Source of the DNA: Botrimarina hoheduenensis
Lineage (GTDB): Bacteria; Planctomycetota; Planctomycetia; Pirellulales; Lacipirellulaceae
DNA length: 64,000 nt
Assembly: GCF_007859815.1 (NCBI RefSeq)
Contig: NZ_SJPH01000004.1
Span: 429,400 to 493,399, forward strand
Reading direction: 5' to 3'
The translations under genes and the position numbers were made by a program. Of the stretch, positions 18,407 through 25,964 are shown in pieces. A model generated the notes under the pieces. The model worked only from the letters and a program-made list of their open reading frames with translations. It was not told the DNA's origin and searched no databases. Numbering within the stretch: the stretch's first letter is position 1; the number at the start of each line of letters is the position of its first letter.

Positions 18407-18426
18407 GGGGCGCGAGCCCCTTTTTT
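18407..18426 (+). terminator. Rho-independent terminator
   Basis: GGGGC-GCGA-GCCCC stem-loop followed by six T, starting 7 nt after the stop codon of the lamin-tail-like gene. Confidence 0.85.
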
Positions 18427-18495
18427 CGTATTCAGTCAGTGTTTTCCAGAAGTCGCTGCAGTCGTGGCGAGCTAACTTAAGCAGGTACAAATACT

Positions 18496-18762
18496 ATGCA
18501 AATCGACGGGGCATTGGTCCGGGAACAGGGTGTCGAGTTCGCAATCGTCATCGTGAAGCCACACGTTATAAATACGCAAGCCGCAGCGGACAGCGCACGA
18601 GACGGATTCGCCTCAATCGGCGACTTTTCCGGACTTTCGATTGTTCTTGCGGCCCAAGACTCTCAGGGAGTCTTCACGTATCAAGGCCGTCCGGACATCG
18701 TGGACTTCCTTGCGCACATTGACGCATCCCGCATTCCCTGGAAACGCTATTTGATATCTTGA
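18496..18762 (+). CDS. Small protein of unknown function
   Basis: 88 residues, ATG 18496. Sequence elements VEFAIVIVKPHVINTQAAAD and IVDFLAHIDASRIPWKRYLIS suggest a small alpha/beta domain. No strong ribosome site. It lies beyond the terminator of the lamin-tail-like gene, so it has its own transcription unit. Codon use is less GC-rich than in the chromosomal genes. I recognise no family. Confidence 0.45.
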   Translation: MQIDGALVREQGVEFAIVIVKPHVINTQAAADSARDGFASIGDFSGLSIVLAAQDSQGVFTYQGRPDIVDFLAHIDASRIPWKRYLIS

Positions 18763-19135
18763 TACTTAGGGTCACTAGAGAAGCTTGCCAATTACGCCAC
18801 TCCTTGTCGTCTTGGATAGCTCAGGCTTTTTCGACTCCTGGGGAGTTCAAACCTGCGTCGAACCGACACGCCGAAGCATTGCTCAAGTCCTGCGGCAGCT
18901 CTACGGTACCGATAGTAAGGCGTTGCCGAACTCGCGACACGCAACTGAGGTGCTGCTTTCACCCCTCAGGGCCCGCATGTTAAGTACACGCGTGCCAGAC
19001 TCGCCACAGAGACGATGCAACTGAGAAATGCGGCGTCGATGGCGCCCAAGTGACACGACAGAACTCCGACCTACAGGTGGACGCAGCTTCGCTAAGACCA
19101 TACGATTAGCGAATAGCCCATTCCAAGGACCTGCG
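18763..19135. other. Stretch without a supported gene
   Basis: A plus-strand frame near 18785-19024 (TTG or similar start, PITPLLVVLDSSGFFDSWGVQ) is open for 80 codons but has no start signal and a poor tail. I leave it undecided. Nothing else is recognised. Confidence 0.3.
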
Positions 19136-19588
19136 ATGTCGATCCGTGAAGCAGACGAGCGCCGCTTCGAATTAAAGTATAGCGTTGGGTTGTCGGTTCG
19201 CGCTGACTCTGAAACGCTCGGCATTCCCAGTCTTGTCGGGTTTCTGTCGTCGGCTTTGACACACGCGAAAGAAGAGCGTGACGGGATGGTTGACGCACCA
19301 TCTGGAGCACACCCGCAAGACGTACCTGCGTACAATCAATCCGTAGCGTCGGTCGAGTACCGACTGCTCTACGATGACTCGCGAGTTTCGCCAAGCCAAT
19401 TGACCGAGGCCTTGGCTGATGCCTTAGCTAGGGCTGACACACTAGCTCAGATAATCGATAGCCAAGAAGTCTGGAGCAAGCGTGCCGCAACGGAGCCCGC
19501 CAGTGGCATAACGGAGATCATCCGACTCTGTGGTGAGCCGGGCGGAACGAGCCGAGCGTTTGCATTGATGCTTGCAAGAGCTTCTTAA
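19136..19588 (+). CDS. Protein of unknown function
   Basis: 150 residues from ATG 19136 (MSIREADERRFELKYSVGLS). The frame opens earlier at 19028, but the added part is Arg-rich and unconvincing. The pattern SQLTEALADALARADTLAQIID suggests a helical part; no motif is recognised. It sits alone between the sigma-factor region and the replication gene. Confidence 0.4.
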   Translation: MSIREADERRFELKYSVGLSVRADSETLGIPSLVGFLSSALTHAKEERDGMVDAPSGAHPQDVPAYNQSVASVEYRLLYDDSRVSPSQLTEALADALARADTLAQIIDSQEVWSKRAATEPASGITEIIRLCGEPGGTSRAFALMLARAS

Positions 19589-20015
19589 GGCGTACCGACG
19601 TAGTTAGGTCTGCGCTTGAGATTTGCTAGGCCTGGTTGTGGGTGGTGCTGGAGAACTCCGAGAGCCTCGGGATCATCTTGGCAAAGTTTTCGATCGCTCA
19701 CCCTCGGAGCGTTTCGCTGCTGCCGTATCCTGCGTCGGCCCGACACTTCTCGGCAGTTTTGAGCAGTTCGGCGTCCCCGAGCCCAATCGACTACCGACCG
19801 ACGCAGATACGCGTTACGCTCTGGCGCCGGATTGGGGTACTCTCGAACTGCCTGGCGAGGTCGCCGGGCCGGACGTAGAAATCCACTTCGCATTCGGCAC
19901 CGGGTCGGATGGCCGGTGAATATAGCCGCTGCAGCGACACGGAGGCCCAATAGCCGGCGGCTTCGCTTCGGGGTTTTCTAACGTCCGACCTCCAGCCCTA
20001 CGACAGGAGGCTCTA
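19589..20015. other. Stretch without a supported gene
   Basis: Short open frames exist on both strands but none has a good start, motif or composition. Nothing else is recognised apart from the ribosome site of the next small gene at its end. Confidence 0.3.
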
Positions 20016-20159
20016 ATGCCTAACCACGACGACGAACGCGCCCTTTGGGACGTCATCCGCCGCAACCCGCGGCTCGACAACCTGATTACCTACTACCTCC
20101 GCTGCGACGCAGGCCGAGAACTGCTGACGGCGATCGAGGAATCCGAGCAGGAGGACTGA
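20016..20159 (+). CDS. Small acidic protein convergent with repC
   Basis: 47 residues (MPNHDDERALWDVIRRNPRL... ending EESEQED). An ideal ribosome site (AGGAGG, 5-6 nt before ATG) and sensible helix-rich composition support it. Its last 67 bp overlap the 3' end of repC on the other strand, so one DNA stretch encodes both protein ends. Function unknown. Confidence 0.5.
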   Translation: MPNHDDERALWDVIRRNPRLDNLITYYLRCDAGRELLTAIEESEQED

Positions 20160-21454
20160 GACCGGCTCAGCAGCCCGAAGACCGAGTTGTGCAGCCGCAG
20201 CTCCCCGCGTCGGGCCCGATTGACAAGGCCACGGAAGTAGGCGGCCGGCAGCCGGGCGGGCTGATCCTCCCGTAGCGTTGCGCGATCGGTCACCAGCACA
20301 CAGAGCGCCGCCCCGGATCGTCCGAGCAAGCCGCACGCCTCGCCCCAGCTGGCTTGCGAAACGCCCAACTCGCCACGCAGCCGGTCGGCCCCCTCGACGA
20401 CGTCGCTCCAGTCCATCGCGGTCAGGTCCATCGGCAAGTGGCCCCGGAACCGCCCGCTGACAGCGGAAGCGACCTGCTTGAGCGTCACGTGCTCGGCCCC
20501 CGAGCTGGGCGTCGGTTCGTTGGGCGCCGGCCCCTCCGCTACGCTTTCCTGAAAGCCTTCGGCCTTTTGCCTACAAGAATATATTGATTGATTGGTGTAC
20601 TTGTAGTGAGCGTCCGAACGAGCGCTCGTGGACGTACTTCTGGGTGTTGTTTGGGCGATAGGAAGTGGAGAAGTGCCTCCTTCGGTTTTGGTGCTCCCTA
20701 CTCCCATCGTGGCTGTTAGATCGCTGAGCAGGGCTTGGTGGCGGGTCAGCAACTCGCGGAGCTCTTCGAGCCGGATGTGAGTGCGGAGCTGATAGGCGAT
20801 CGCCTGGTAGTCCCGCTCGAACCGCTCCTGCTCCGCCGTGTTCCCATTCCCTTCCCGCCATTCGAGCATCAGCGAGCGGATCTGACGGCGGCGCCAGGAG
20901 ATCTGTCGTTTGGTCTCGTGCCAGGCCCGGTTGTAGAGCTCCTTCTCTTGCAGCCGTTCCTCCAGCTCGGCACGCAGGTGCGCCAGTGGGCTCAGATCAA
21001 CACCGAACGCCCAGAGGATCGCCCCGGTTTTCGGATCGCGTTGCCCATACCGCTTGCAGTTCCCCGAATCCACATACCCTATCGCCCCAATCTCGAAGAG
21101 CTGTTTCTCAAGCTTTTGGATGTGCCGCTCGGACACGCCCAGGTCGAGCGCCGTCTTGGAGAGCGATTGGTAAACGATCGGCCTCCCCTGCTCCCAATCG
21201 AGGTCGCGGGTGAAGACGGTCAGGTAGTACTCGATGAGCTGGACCATCTTGGTCGTGAAGCCGGCGTCCCGTCCGGCCCGCTTCACAAGCAACAGCAGGT
21301 CGAACCGGCCGAAGCCCGGCTCCAGACCAGTGAACGCCTCTCCGAGTTCGAGCGCGCGGCGGTAGCGATCCGAAGCGACTCGGCCTCCCCCGGCGGGGCG
21401 ATAGGAAGCAAGGTGGTTTGGTGGTTGTGGGGTACTCGTTTCGGTGTACTGCAT
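20093..21454 (-). CDS. repC: RepC-type plasmid replication initiator
   Basis: 453 residues from ATG 21454 (MQYTETSTPQPPNHLASYRP). The N-terminal half carries the winged-helix core of RepC (repABC plasmids): RFDLLLLVKRAGRDAGFTTKMVQLIEYYL, IVYQSLSKTALDLGVSERHIQKLEK and YGQRDPKTGAILWAFGVDLSPLA. Then comes a coiled segment and a Ser/Thr-rich linker. The C-terminal domain (ASAVSGRFRGHLPMD through LPAAYFRGLVNRARRGEL) matches the RepC C-terminal domain. RepC opens the origin, which in repABC plasmids lies within repC itself. RepA and RepB partition genes are missing. A related dead fragment lies at 15505-15850. Confidence 0.85.
   Translation of the reverse strand: MQYTETSTPQPPNHLASYRPAGGGRVASDRYRRALELGEAFTGLEPGFGRFDLLLLVKRAGRDAGFTTKMVQLIEYYLTVFTRDLDWEQGRPIVYQSLSKTALDLGVSERHIQKLEKQLFEIGAIGYVDSGNCKRYGQRDPKTGAILWAFGVDLSPLAHLRAELEERLQEKELYNRAWHETKRQISWRRRQIRSLMLEWREGNGNTAEQERFERDYQAIAYQLRTHIRLEELRELLTRHQALLSDLTATMGVGSTKTEGGTSPLPIAQTTPRSTSTSARSDAHYKYTNQSIYSCRQKAEGFQESVAEGPAPNEPTPSSGAEHVTLKQVASAVSGRFRGHLPMDLTAMDWSDVVEGADRLRGELGVSQASWGEACGLLGRSGAALCVLVTDRATLREDQPARLPAAYFRGLVNRARRGELRLHNSVFGLLSRSQSSCSDSSIAVSSSRPASQRR
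20653..20668 (+). repeat. Dispersed motif copy 1
   Basis: GGGCGATAGGAAGTGG, inside repC. A full match to the 16-base consensus GGGCGATAGGRAGTGG. Confidence 0.7.
21077..21087 (-). repeat. Dispersed motif copy 2
   Basis: CCCTATCGCCC, the core on the minus strand (GGGCGATAGGG), inside repC. Confidence 0.5.
21396..21408 (+). repeat. Dispersed motif copy 3
   Basis: GGGCGATAGGAAG, inside the 5' part of repC. Confidence 0.6.
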
Positions 21455-21527
21455 CGTGATCGTGAGCGGCCCTCCGCTGGCTCGCGAAAAAGAGGGTGCA
21501 AGAACCCGCTGCAACCACACAAAGTGC

Positions 21528-21556
21528 TTGCAATCTTGTTTCGGCGGCGCTACGGT
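21528..21556 (+). promoter_or_regulatory. Sigma-70-like promoter for a candidate antisense RNA
   Basis: TTGCAA (21528-21533), 17-nt spacer, TACGGT (21551-21556), antisense to the repC leader and pointing at the terminator at 21597-21627. Confidence 0.5.
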
Positions 21557-21562
21557 GAAAAT

Positions 21563-21627
21563 GGCACGATCACCGAGCCCCGCTCGAAGTCCTTACGAAG
21601 CCGCCTTGCAGGGCGGCTTCTTCTTTT
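21563..21627 (+). ncRNA. Candidate repC counter-transcript RNA
   Basis: A promoter ends at 21556 and a perfect 9-bp terminator stem lies at 21597-21620, so a transcript of about 65 nt is predicted, antisense to the untranslated leader of repC (ATG 21454). In repABC plasmids a small ctRNA in just this place, with its terminator hairpin away from repC, limits RepC synthesis and sets incompatibility. No other plus-strand gene exists that would need this terminator. Confidence 0.5.
21597..21627 (+). terminator. Rho-independent terminator upstream of repC, on the opposite strand
   Basis: GAAGCCGCC (21597-21605) pairs perfectly with GGCGGCTTC (21612-21620) around loop TTGCAG, followed by TTCTTTTT. 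Confidence 0.8.
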
Positions 21628-21974
21628 TGGCTTCGTCGTTGTTCGGGCGCTGCTCCTCCTAGGGTTGGTTTGATGAGACTCCCCTGCCCGCTCGTCGGGC
21701 AACGGAACGCTTCTTGAGAAAGCGGTAGAAGACGCCGTCCGACCAAAGTCGAGACGGCAACGCAGTGACCCCCCGAGGCGAGAACGCCCCAAGAAAAAGG
21801 GGGCGGGTCTGATTAGCAGAGTGCCGATTCGATTGGGTGATGTCAAGCAATAGCTGGCCACGGCGCCACACGGACACCCGACCGCCCCTGCCCACCCCGG
21901 TGTCTCATTCCCCGCAACCCGTTGTCCTCCGCGCCACACCAGCGAGCGGCCACAGAATGGCCACGTTGCACTAT

Positions 21975-21997
21975 GGGCATGAAAGGCGCCCATGCCC
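21975..21997. repeat. Inverted repeat
   Basis: GGGCATG and CATGCCC, 7-bp arms, 9-nt spacer, in the non-coding region upstream of repC. Confidence 0.6.
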
Positions 21998-22170
21998 GCC
22001 CTGACCGCCAGCTACCCGGACATATCAAGGGGCGTCCAGGCACGCGTTCAGACCGACCGCTGGGGTGCGCGTGTTGCAACCTGTTCACCCGTCCGTCCCC
22101 TGCCCGCTCCCCGCACGCTGCCCGCTTGGACACCCTGTCCGCCCCGATCGAGCGGGCCTTTCGGGGTGGT

Positions 22171-22188
22171 CAGGCAAGCGTTTGCCTG
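22171..22188. repeat. Inverted repeat
   Basis: CAGGCAA-GCGT-TTGCCTG, 7-bp perfect arms with a 4-nt loop. With one bulged base the stem extends three more pairs (GGT/ACC). A candidate oriT/parS-type site or hairpin. Confidence 0.6.
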
Positions 22189-22368
22189 GACCTGTCCATC
22201 GGCCATGCCCACCCTGCGCATCGGTAAGCAGGTGACGCCATTCCGCCATGGGCGAGCTGGATCACTCACGGTGGGGACAACCCGAATCGCCCTCCCTCAA
22301 AAGTCTTGCGCGTGGGGTTCGATCCGTAGTAGGGTGTCCATAGATGCAACACCTAGGAGCCCATGTAG

Positions 22369-22917
22369 TTGACCAGCACGAAGTACTCGATCTCCGCGGC
22401 CAGCCGGATCACCGGCAAGAGCCGAGCTACCATCGCCCGCCACCTCAAAGCGAGCAAGCTCTCGTTCGAACTGGACAACGAGGGGAACAAGCAGATCGAC
22501 GCCAGCGAACTAATGCGCGTCTACGGCGACGCGTGCGATTTTCTGCTGGAGGAGAGGAGGGGGAAAGGATCCGATACGCAACGCAGCGAAACCAGCCCCA
22601 GCCCGAACGACGCCGCGCTCGACGCGGTCCGCGAGCAGCTCATCGATCAGTACAAGGCCCAGGTCGAGCACCTCCAGCAGGCGCTCGAAAAAGCCCAAGA
22701 CGGTCAGAATCGCGTGACGCTGTTGCTTGAACAGAAGTCGTCGGAGCCGAATGATTGGCAGACGTCGCTCGACGCGATGGGCAAGTCGATCGCCAACCAG
22801 ACCGAGGCGCAGATCAAGGAACTCCGCGACGGCCACGACCGCGAGATCAAGCAACTTAAGCGGGCGCTGCACCAAGAACGCAGCAAGTCGCTCTGGCAGA
22901 AACTCATCGGGCGATAG
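22369..22917 (+). CDS. HTH and coiled-coil plasmid DNA-binding protein
   Basis: 182 residues. The start is TTG 22369 (TTG ACC AGC ACG AAG) with AGGAG about 10 nt before; no ATG is available in frame. An N-terminal helix-turn-helix (KYSISAASRITGKSRATIARHL, then a wing-like LSFELDNEGNKQIDASELMRVYG) is followed by a long coiled coil (residues 80-175, DAVREQLIDQYKAQVEHLQQ, HDREIKQLKRALHQERSK). The architecture recalls KfrA-like or plasmid maintenance proteins that bind DNA and bridge copies. It lies beside the structured region, 11 bp before the Toprim gene. It is a possible binder of the repeated GGGCGATAGG motif, by inference. Confidence 0.65.
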   Translation: MTSTKYSISAASRITGKSRATIARHLKASKLSFELDNEGNKQIDASELMRVYGDACDFLLEERRGKGSDTQRSETSPSPNDAALDAVREQLIDQYKAQVEHLQQALEKAQDGQNRVTLLLEQKSSEPNDWQTSLDAMGKSIANQTEAQIKELRDGHDREIKQLKRALHQERSKSLWQKLIGR

Positions 22918-22921
22918 GGAG
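22909..22921 (+). repeat. Dispersed motif copy 4
   Basis: GGGCGATAGGGAG. It spans the stop codon of the HTH/coiled-coil gene and leads into the ribosome site of the Toprim gene. Confidence 0.6.
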
Positions 22922-22928
22922 GAGGGGG

Positions 22929-23939
22929 ATGGACCGTGATTCGGAACTCGACGCCTTCAAGTCCGTGAACCTGAGCCTGATCGCTAGCGCGTTCGGCTAC
23001 GAGATCGTCCGCAAGAAATCGACCCGGCACTCCGTACTGATGACCAGCGGTTCGGACAAAATCATCGTCGCCCAGAACGATAAGCACTACGTCTATTTTA
23101 GCGTCCACGATCCATTGTCATCGGGCACCGTCATCGACTTCGTCCAGAAGGCCATCGAGCCGGGCTGCTCGCTCGGCCGCGTGCGGCAAATCCTCAGGCC
23201 GTTTCTGGGAGGAGGGCATATGGCGAGCGTGCAACAGAAGCACGAGGGCCGTTATCAAGCCGAGATCAGCCCCAGCGAACCGGACCTTATCGGCGTGGCG
23301 TCTCGCTTTGCCCGCTTCGAGCCGATCGAGAAGCCGCACCCGTACCTCTGCAAAACGCGTGGCATCCCGTTCGATCTGCTGAATTCGCCGCGACTGGAAG
23401 GACGCGTCCTCCACTGTCCGCATCGTCACTCCATCGTCTTCCCACATTGGGGCTCGGTTGAGGCGGCCGACCAGTTGTCAGCGGCGATCACCGGCTACGA
23501 GATCAAAGGCCGCGGCGTGAACCTCTTCAGCAAGGGCGGAAAGAAAGGGCTTTGGATGTCCGCCCCGACACCGGATGACCGGATCCTGGCTATCGCCGAG
23601 AGTGGGCTCGACGCACTTTCTTACTTGATGGTGCGGGGCGAGGAGGGGATTCGGATTGGCTCTATCAGCGGTCAAATGAACGCACAGCAGCCCGAGCTTA
23701 TCCGTAGAGCGATCGAATCGATGGCCGGAGGCTCACAGATCGTGGCCGCGTTTGATAACGATGCAAGAGGGGACGAGATGGCCGCGGCCCTCGAACAAAT
23801 CGTCCGATCGACGTGTCTAGCGGTGGAGTTTCGCGATGATCGACCGGACCGCAGGGGATCGGATTGGAATGATCTTGCGATGACTCAGGCCAAGGCCTCG
23901 GGGCGGCTCGGCTCGATTACTCGCTCCTTTGGACGGTAG
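22929..23939 (+). CDS. DUF3991/Toprim-like DNA primase-type protein
   Basis: 336 residues from ATG 22929, ribosome site GGAGG. The N-terminal block LIASAFGYEIVRKKSTRHSVLM...YVYFSVHDPLSSGTVIDFVQ and the DUF3991-like YLCKTRGIPFDLLNSPRLEGRVL lead into a Toprim fold: ILAIAESGLDALSYL (acidic Glu of motif 1) and IVAAFDNDARGDEMA (DxD motif). Such proteins occur next to relaxases and replication genes of plasmids and may prime the transferred strand. The zinc finger of true DnaG primases is not seen. It follows the HTH/coiled-coil gene by 11 bp. Confidence 0.75.
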   Translation: MDRDSELDAFKSVNLSLIASAFGYEIVRKKSTRHSVLMTSGSDKIIVAQNDKHYVYFSVHDPLSSGTVIDFVQKAIEPGCSLGRVRQILRPFLGGGHMASVQQKHEGRYQAEISPSEPDLIGVASRFARFEPIEKPHPYLCKTRGIPFDLLNSPRLEGRVLHCPHRHSIVFPHWGSVEAADQLSAAITGYEIKGRGVNLFSKGGKKGLWMSAPTPDDRILAIAESGLDALSYLMVRGEEGIRIGSISGQMNAQQPELIRRAIESMAGGSQIVAAFDNDARGDEMAAALEQIVRSTCLAVEFRDDRPDRRGSDWNDLAMTQAKASGRLGSITRSFGR

Positions 23940-24067
23940 CGCACGGTTCTTCCACTTGGCCGCGTAACCACTATGTTCCCGGCGAAACGACCGACGGGGG
24001 CATTTTCCGCGTCGCGCACACACCACTTGTCGGTGCGACTGTGAACTCACGTGCTATCGATTTATCT

Positions 24068-24081
24068 TGACAACCGTGTCA
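24068..24081. promoter_or_regulatory. Inverted repeat upstream of gene at 24101 (possible operator)
   Basis: TGACA-ACCG-TGTCA, 5-bp arms, 20 nt before the ATG at 24101. The TTGACA of the left arm could also be a -35 box. Confidence 0.35.
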
Positions 24082-24100
24082 GGACTCTGGCAGATAGCAT

Positions 24101-24607
24101 ATGCCTGTTCACTACCGACACCCCGAGGTCACATACCGACCAGTCCCGCTAGACGAGCTAGCGGCAGCGATCAACGCCATCGAGCGGGCGATCTCTGACT
24201 ATCGTCGTGGCCTCTGCACCGTCGATGAGTTTGCCCAGGCGGCCGCGCAACACGCGCACTACGAGGATGTCACACTCGTCGAGGTCTTCTCGTCCAACGC
24301 TCAGACCGCCACCGTGGCGGAAGAGCTCGTCGATCGAAACGAGCGGAGCCACGCCTACCGAGAAGCGGCTGAATGGGCAGCTGAGCGATTGGCGGAGCTC
24401 TCTCGCGTCCAACGGTCACGAGTCAAGGAACTCGAGCGTTGGTGGGTGGGCGGGCAGCCAATCGACCCCATCGACCCCGACAGCTCTGAGCAGCGCGAAG
24501 AGGCGTTCCGGACAGCTGTCCTTGATGACGTCGGTTTGCTCTGGTGCAGATACTTCGGCTACCCCTCATGGCGCGAACTGCCGGAACTCACCGGGCCAGT
24601 TTCTTGA
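24101..24607 (+). CDS. Protein of unknown function
   Basis: 168 residues, ATG 24101. Mostly helical: LDELAAAINAIERAISDYRRGLCTVDEFAQAA, then AAEWAAERLAELSRVQRSRVKELERWW. No signal or membrane helix. Its end overlaps the convergent XRE-type gene by 20 bp. I recognise no family. Confidence 0.55.
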   Translation: MPVHYRHPEVTYRPVPLDELAAAINAIERAISDYRRGLCTVDEFAQAAAQHAHYEDVTLVEVFSSNAQTATVAEELVDRNERSHAYREAAEWAAERLAELSRVQRSRVKELERWWVGGQPIDPIDPDSSEQREEAFRTAVLDDVGLLWCRYFGYPSWRELPELTGPVS

Positions 24608-25712
24608 CAAGACGCTTCTCGGTCTTGGTTACGGGAGGGTAGAAGTGGGCTACCAGCTGCTTCGCGCGCTCAATCGTTCGATGAAGGGCGTCTTTCATCA
24701 GCTCCCAATCGGGCGCCACTTCCTTCAGATCGACATCCCAGGCTCTCCTCAAATCTTCCAGATCATCGGTGTTCATCTTGACTAGCGTCAGCCACTGACC
24801 GGCAAAGTCTTCCTTTCCAACATCGATCATCCGATGGATGAGTCGCCGTGACCTGCTGTAGGTGTGGTGGAAGGTTTGATCCTGCTGAAAAGTCGGGAAG
24901 ATAATCTTGCGGACGTGAAAATCTGCGTCCAGCAAGTTATTGATAGTTGCGAGATTGGTGTGATAGCACCCGTTCACGTCGATGTTATCTTCATCGAGGG
25001 CCTTGGCGCGGAGGTAGTTGTCGAAGCGTACGGGCAATTCGGTCGCAATCCGTATTAGATGAAACAGGTCGTCATCCTCGAAATGCTTCTTCAGCGTTGC
25101 GAAGGCTTTGCATCCTGCTTCGTAGCGGAGGTCGTAGTCGTCGAGTATATCTCTCAGCGGGGTGGGCCCGACGTGGAAGGTGCCGATCGCTAGCCGCCGA
25201 GTGCCGACAAACTTTACCTTCTCGTAGAGTCGGAGGCGTTCGTCCCGAAGCTGGTAGTAGGCTTCTCGCTCTTCACGGTGGGTGAGGCGGATCGACGCGA
25301 GCTGAGGATCGTCCAGCTGCCAGACCCAATCGACCACATCGACCGGCTCGCCCGTGTCGGGGTGAAGCTCGGGGATCGTTCCGTCCTGGTCAAGCAGTTC
25401 TTCAACGCGTTGCGCGAACGCCCGGATGTCATTGCGCAGTGGGTACGCGCCTTCCGGGATGAAGCACAACGCGGTTGGGTCAGTCTTCAAGACCTCGGCC
25501 AGGGCGTAGTACTTCTGGAGCTCGACGTTGTCGCCTGCTCTCATTGCACACAGTTTTCTGGGATTGACCCCCGCTTGCTTCGCGGCTTCTTCGGGCGTCG
25601 TTCCTCGAGCTGCACAGAGGCGCACCAGTGCCCGGTAGCGGCATGGGAAGGTGTCGCTCTTCCGCACGGGACGAGCCGGGAGTTGGTACTGATGGGGGGG
25701 CTGGGTATCCAT
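24588..25712 (-). CDS. XRE-type helix-turn-helix protein with large C-terminal domain
   Basis: 374 residues from ATG 25712 (MDTQPPHQYQLPARPVRKSD); an earlier ATG at 25793 is less likely. Residues about 28-80 form an HTH (ALVRLCAARGTTPEEAAKQAGVNPRKLCAMRAGDNVELQKYYALAEVLKTDP) like XRE/Cro-type regulators. The remaining 290 residues (DDPQLASIRLTHREEREAYYQLRDERLRLY and later) are helical and not assigned. The protein may repress its neighbours. The divergent promoter region towards the DUF932-like gene is next to it. Confidence 0.6.
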   Translation of the reverse strand: MDTQPPHQYQLPARPVRKSDTFPCRYRALVRLCAARGTTPEEAAKQAGVNPRKLCAMRAGDNVELQKYYALAEVLKTDPTALCFIPEGAYPLRNDIRAFAQRVEELLDQDGTIPELHPDTGEPVDVVDWVWQLDDPQLASIRLTHREEREAYYQLRDERLRLYEKVKFVGTRRLAIGTFHVGPTPLRDILDDYDLRYEAGCKAFATLKKHFEDDDLFHLIRIATELPVRFDNYLRAKALDEDNIDVNGCYHTNLATINNLLDADFHVRKIIFPTFQQDQTFHHTYSRSRRLIHRMIDVGKEDFAGQWLTLVKMNTDDLEDLRRAWDVDLKEVAPDWELMKDALHRTIERAKQLVAHFYPPVTKTEKRLVKKLAR

Positions 25713-25964
25713 TTCCGGACAGTGAAGGTTTGCGTGCTGTCCGATTTTTGAGGACTGGTTCGGGGGCGTGTACCGTTGCCCTAAGTGCAGCAAGCGATGA
25801 GATCGGACTCACTCGGTAACTCGCTTACTCGCGAAGGGATCGAAGGTAGCCGCTCCGCAAGATTGGGGACAGTACCTCCGATCACCCACACGCGCATACC
25901 GAAAGACCTGGAAGACTCATAACCGTTAGCAAACTTCTAAAAGTTATCTCGGAGGCGATGAGCT

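Larger units (their letters stand above)
21628..22368. other. GC-rich structured non-coding region upstream of repC
   Basis: About 740 bp where repA and repB would stand in a repABC plasmid, but no credible gene. It has several inverted repeats: GGCCA-CAGAA-TGGCC near 21950, GGGCATG-N9-CATGCCC (21975-21997) and CAGGCAA-GCGT-TTGCCTG (22171-22188). An origin of transfer, partition site or replication control region is possible. None can be proved from sequence alone. Confidence 0.4.

Noticed and set aside
21550..22133. Overlapping minus-strand frames upstream of repC
   Set aside because: Composition is unlike neighbours, there is no start signal, and they run through inverted repeats.
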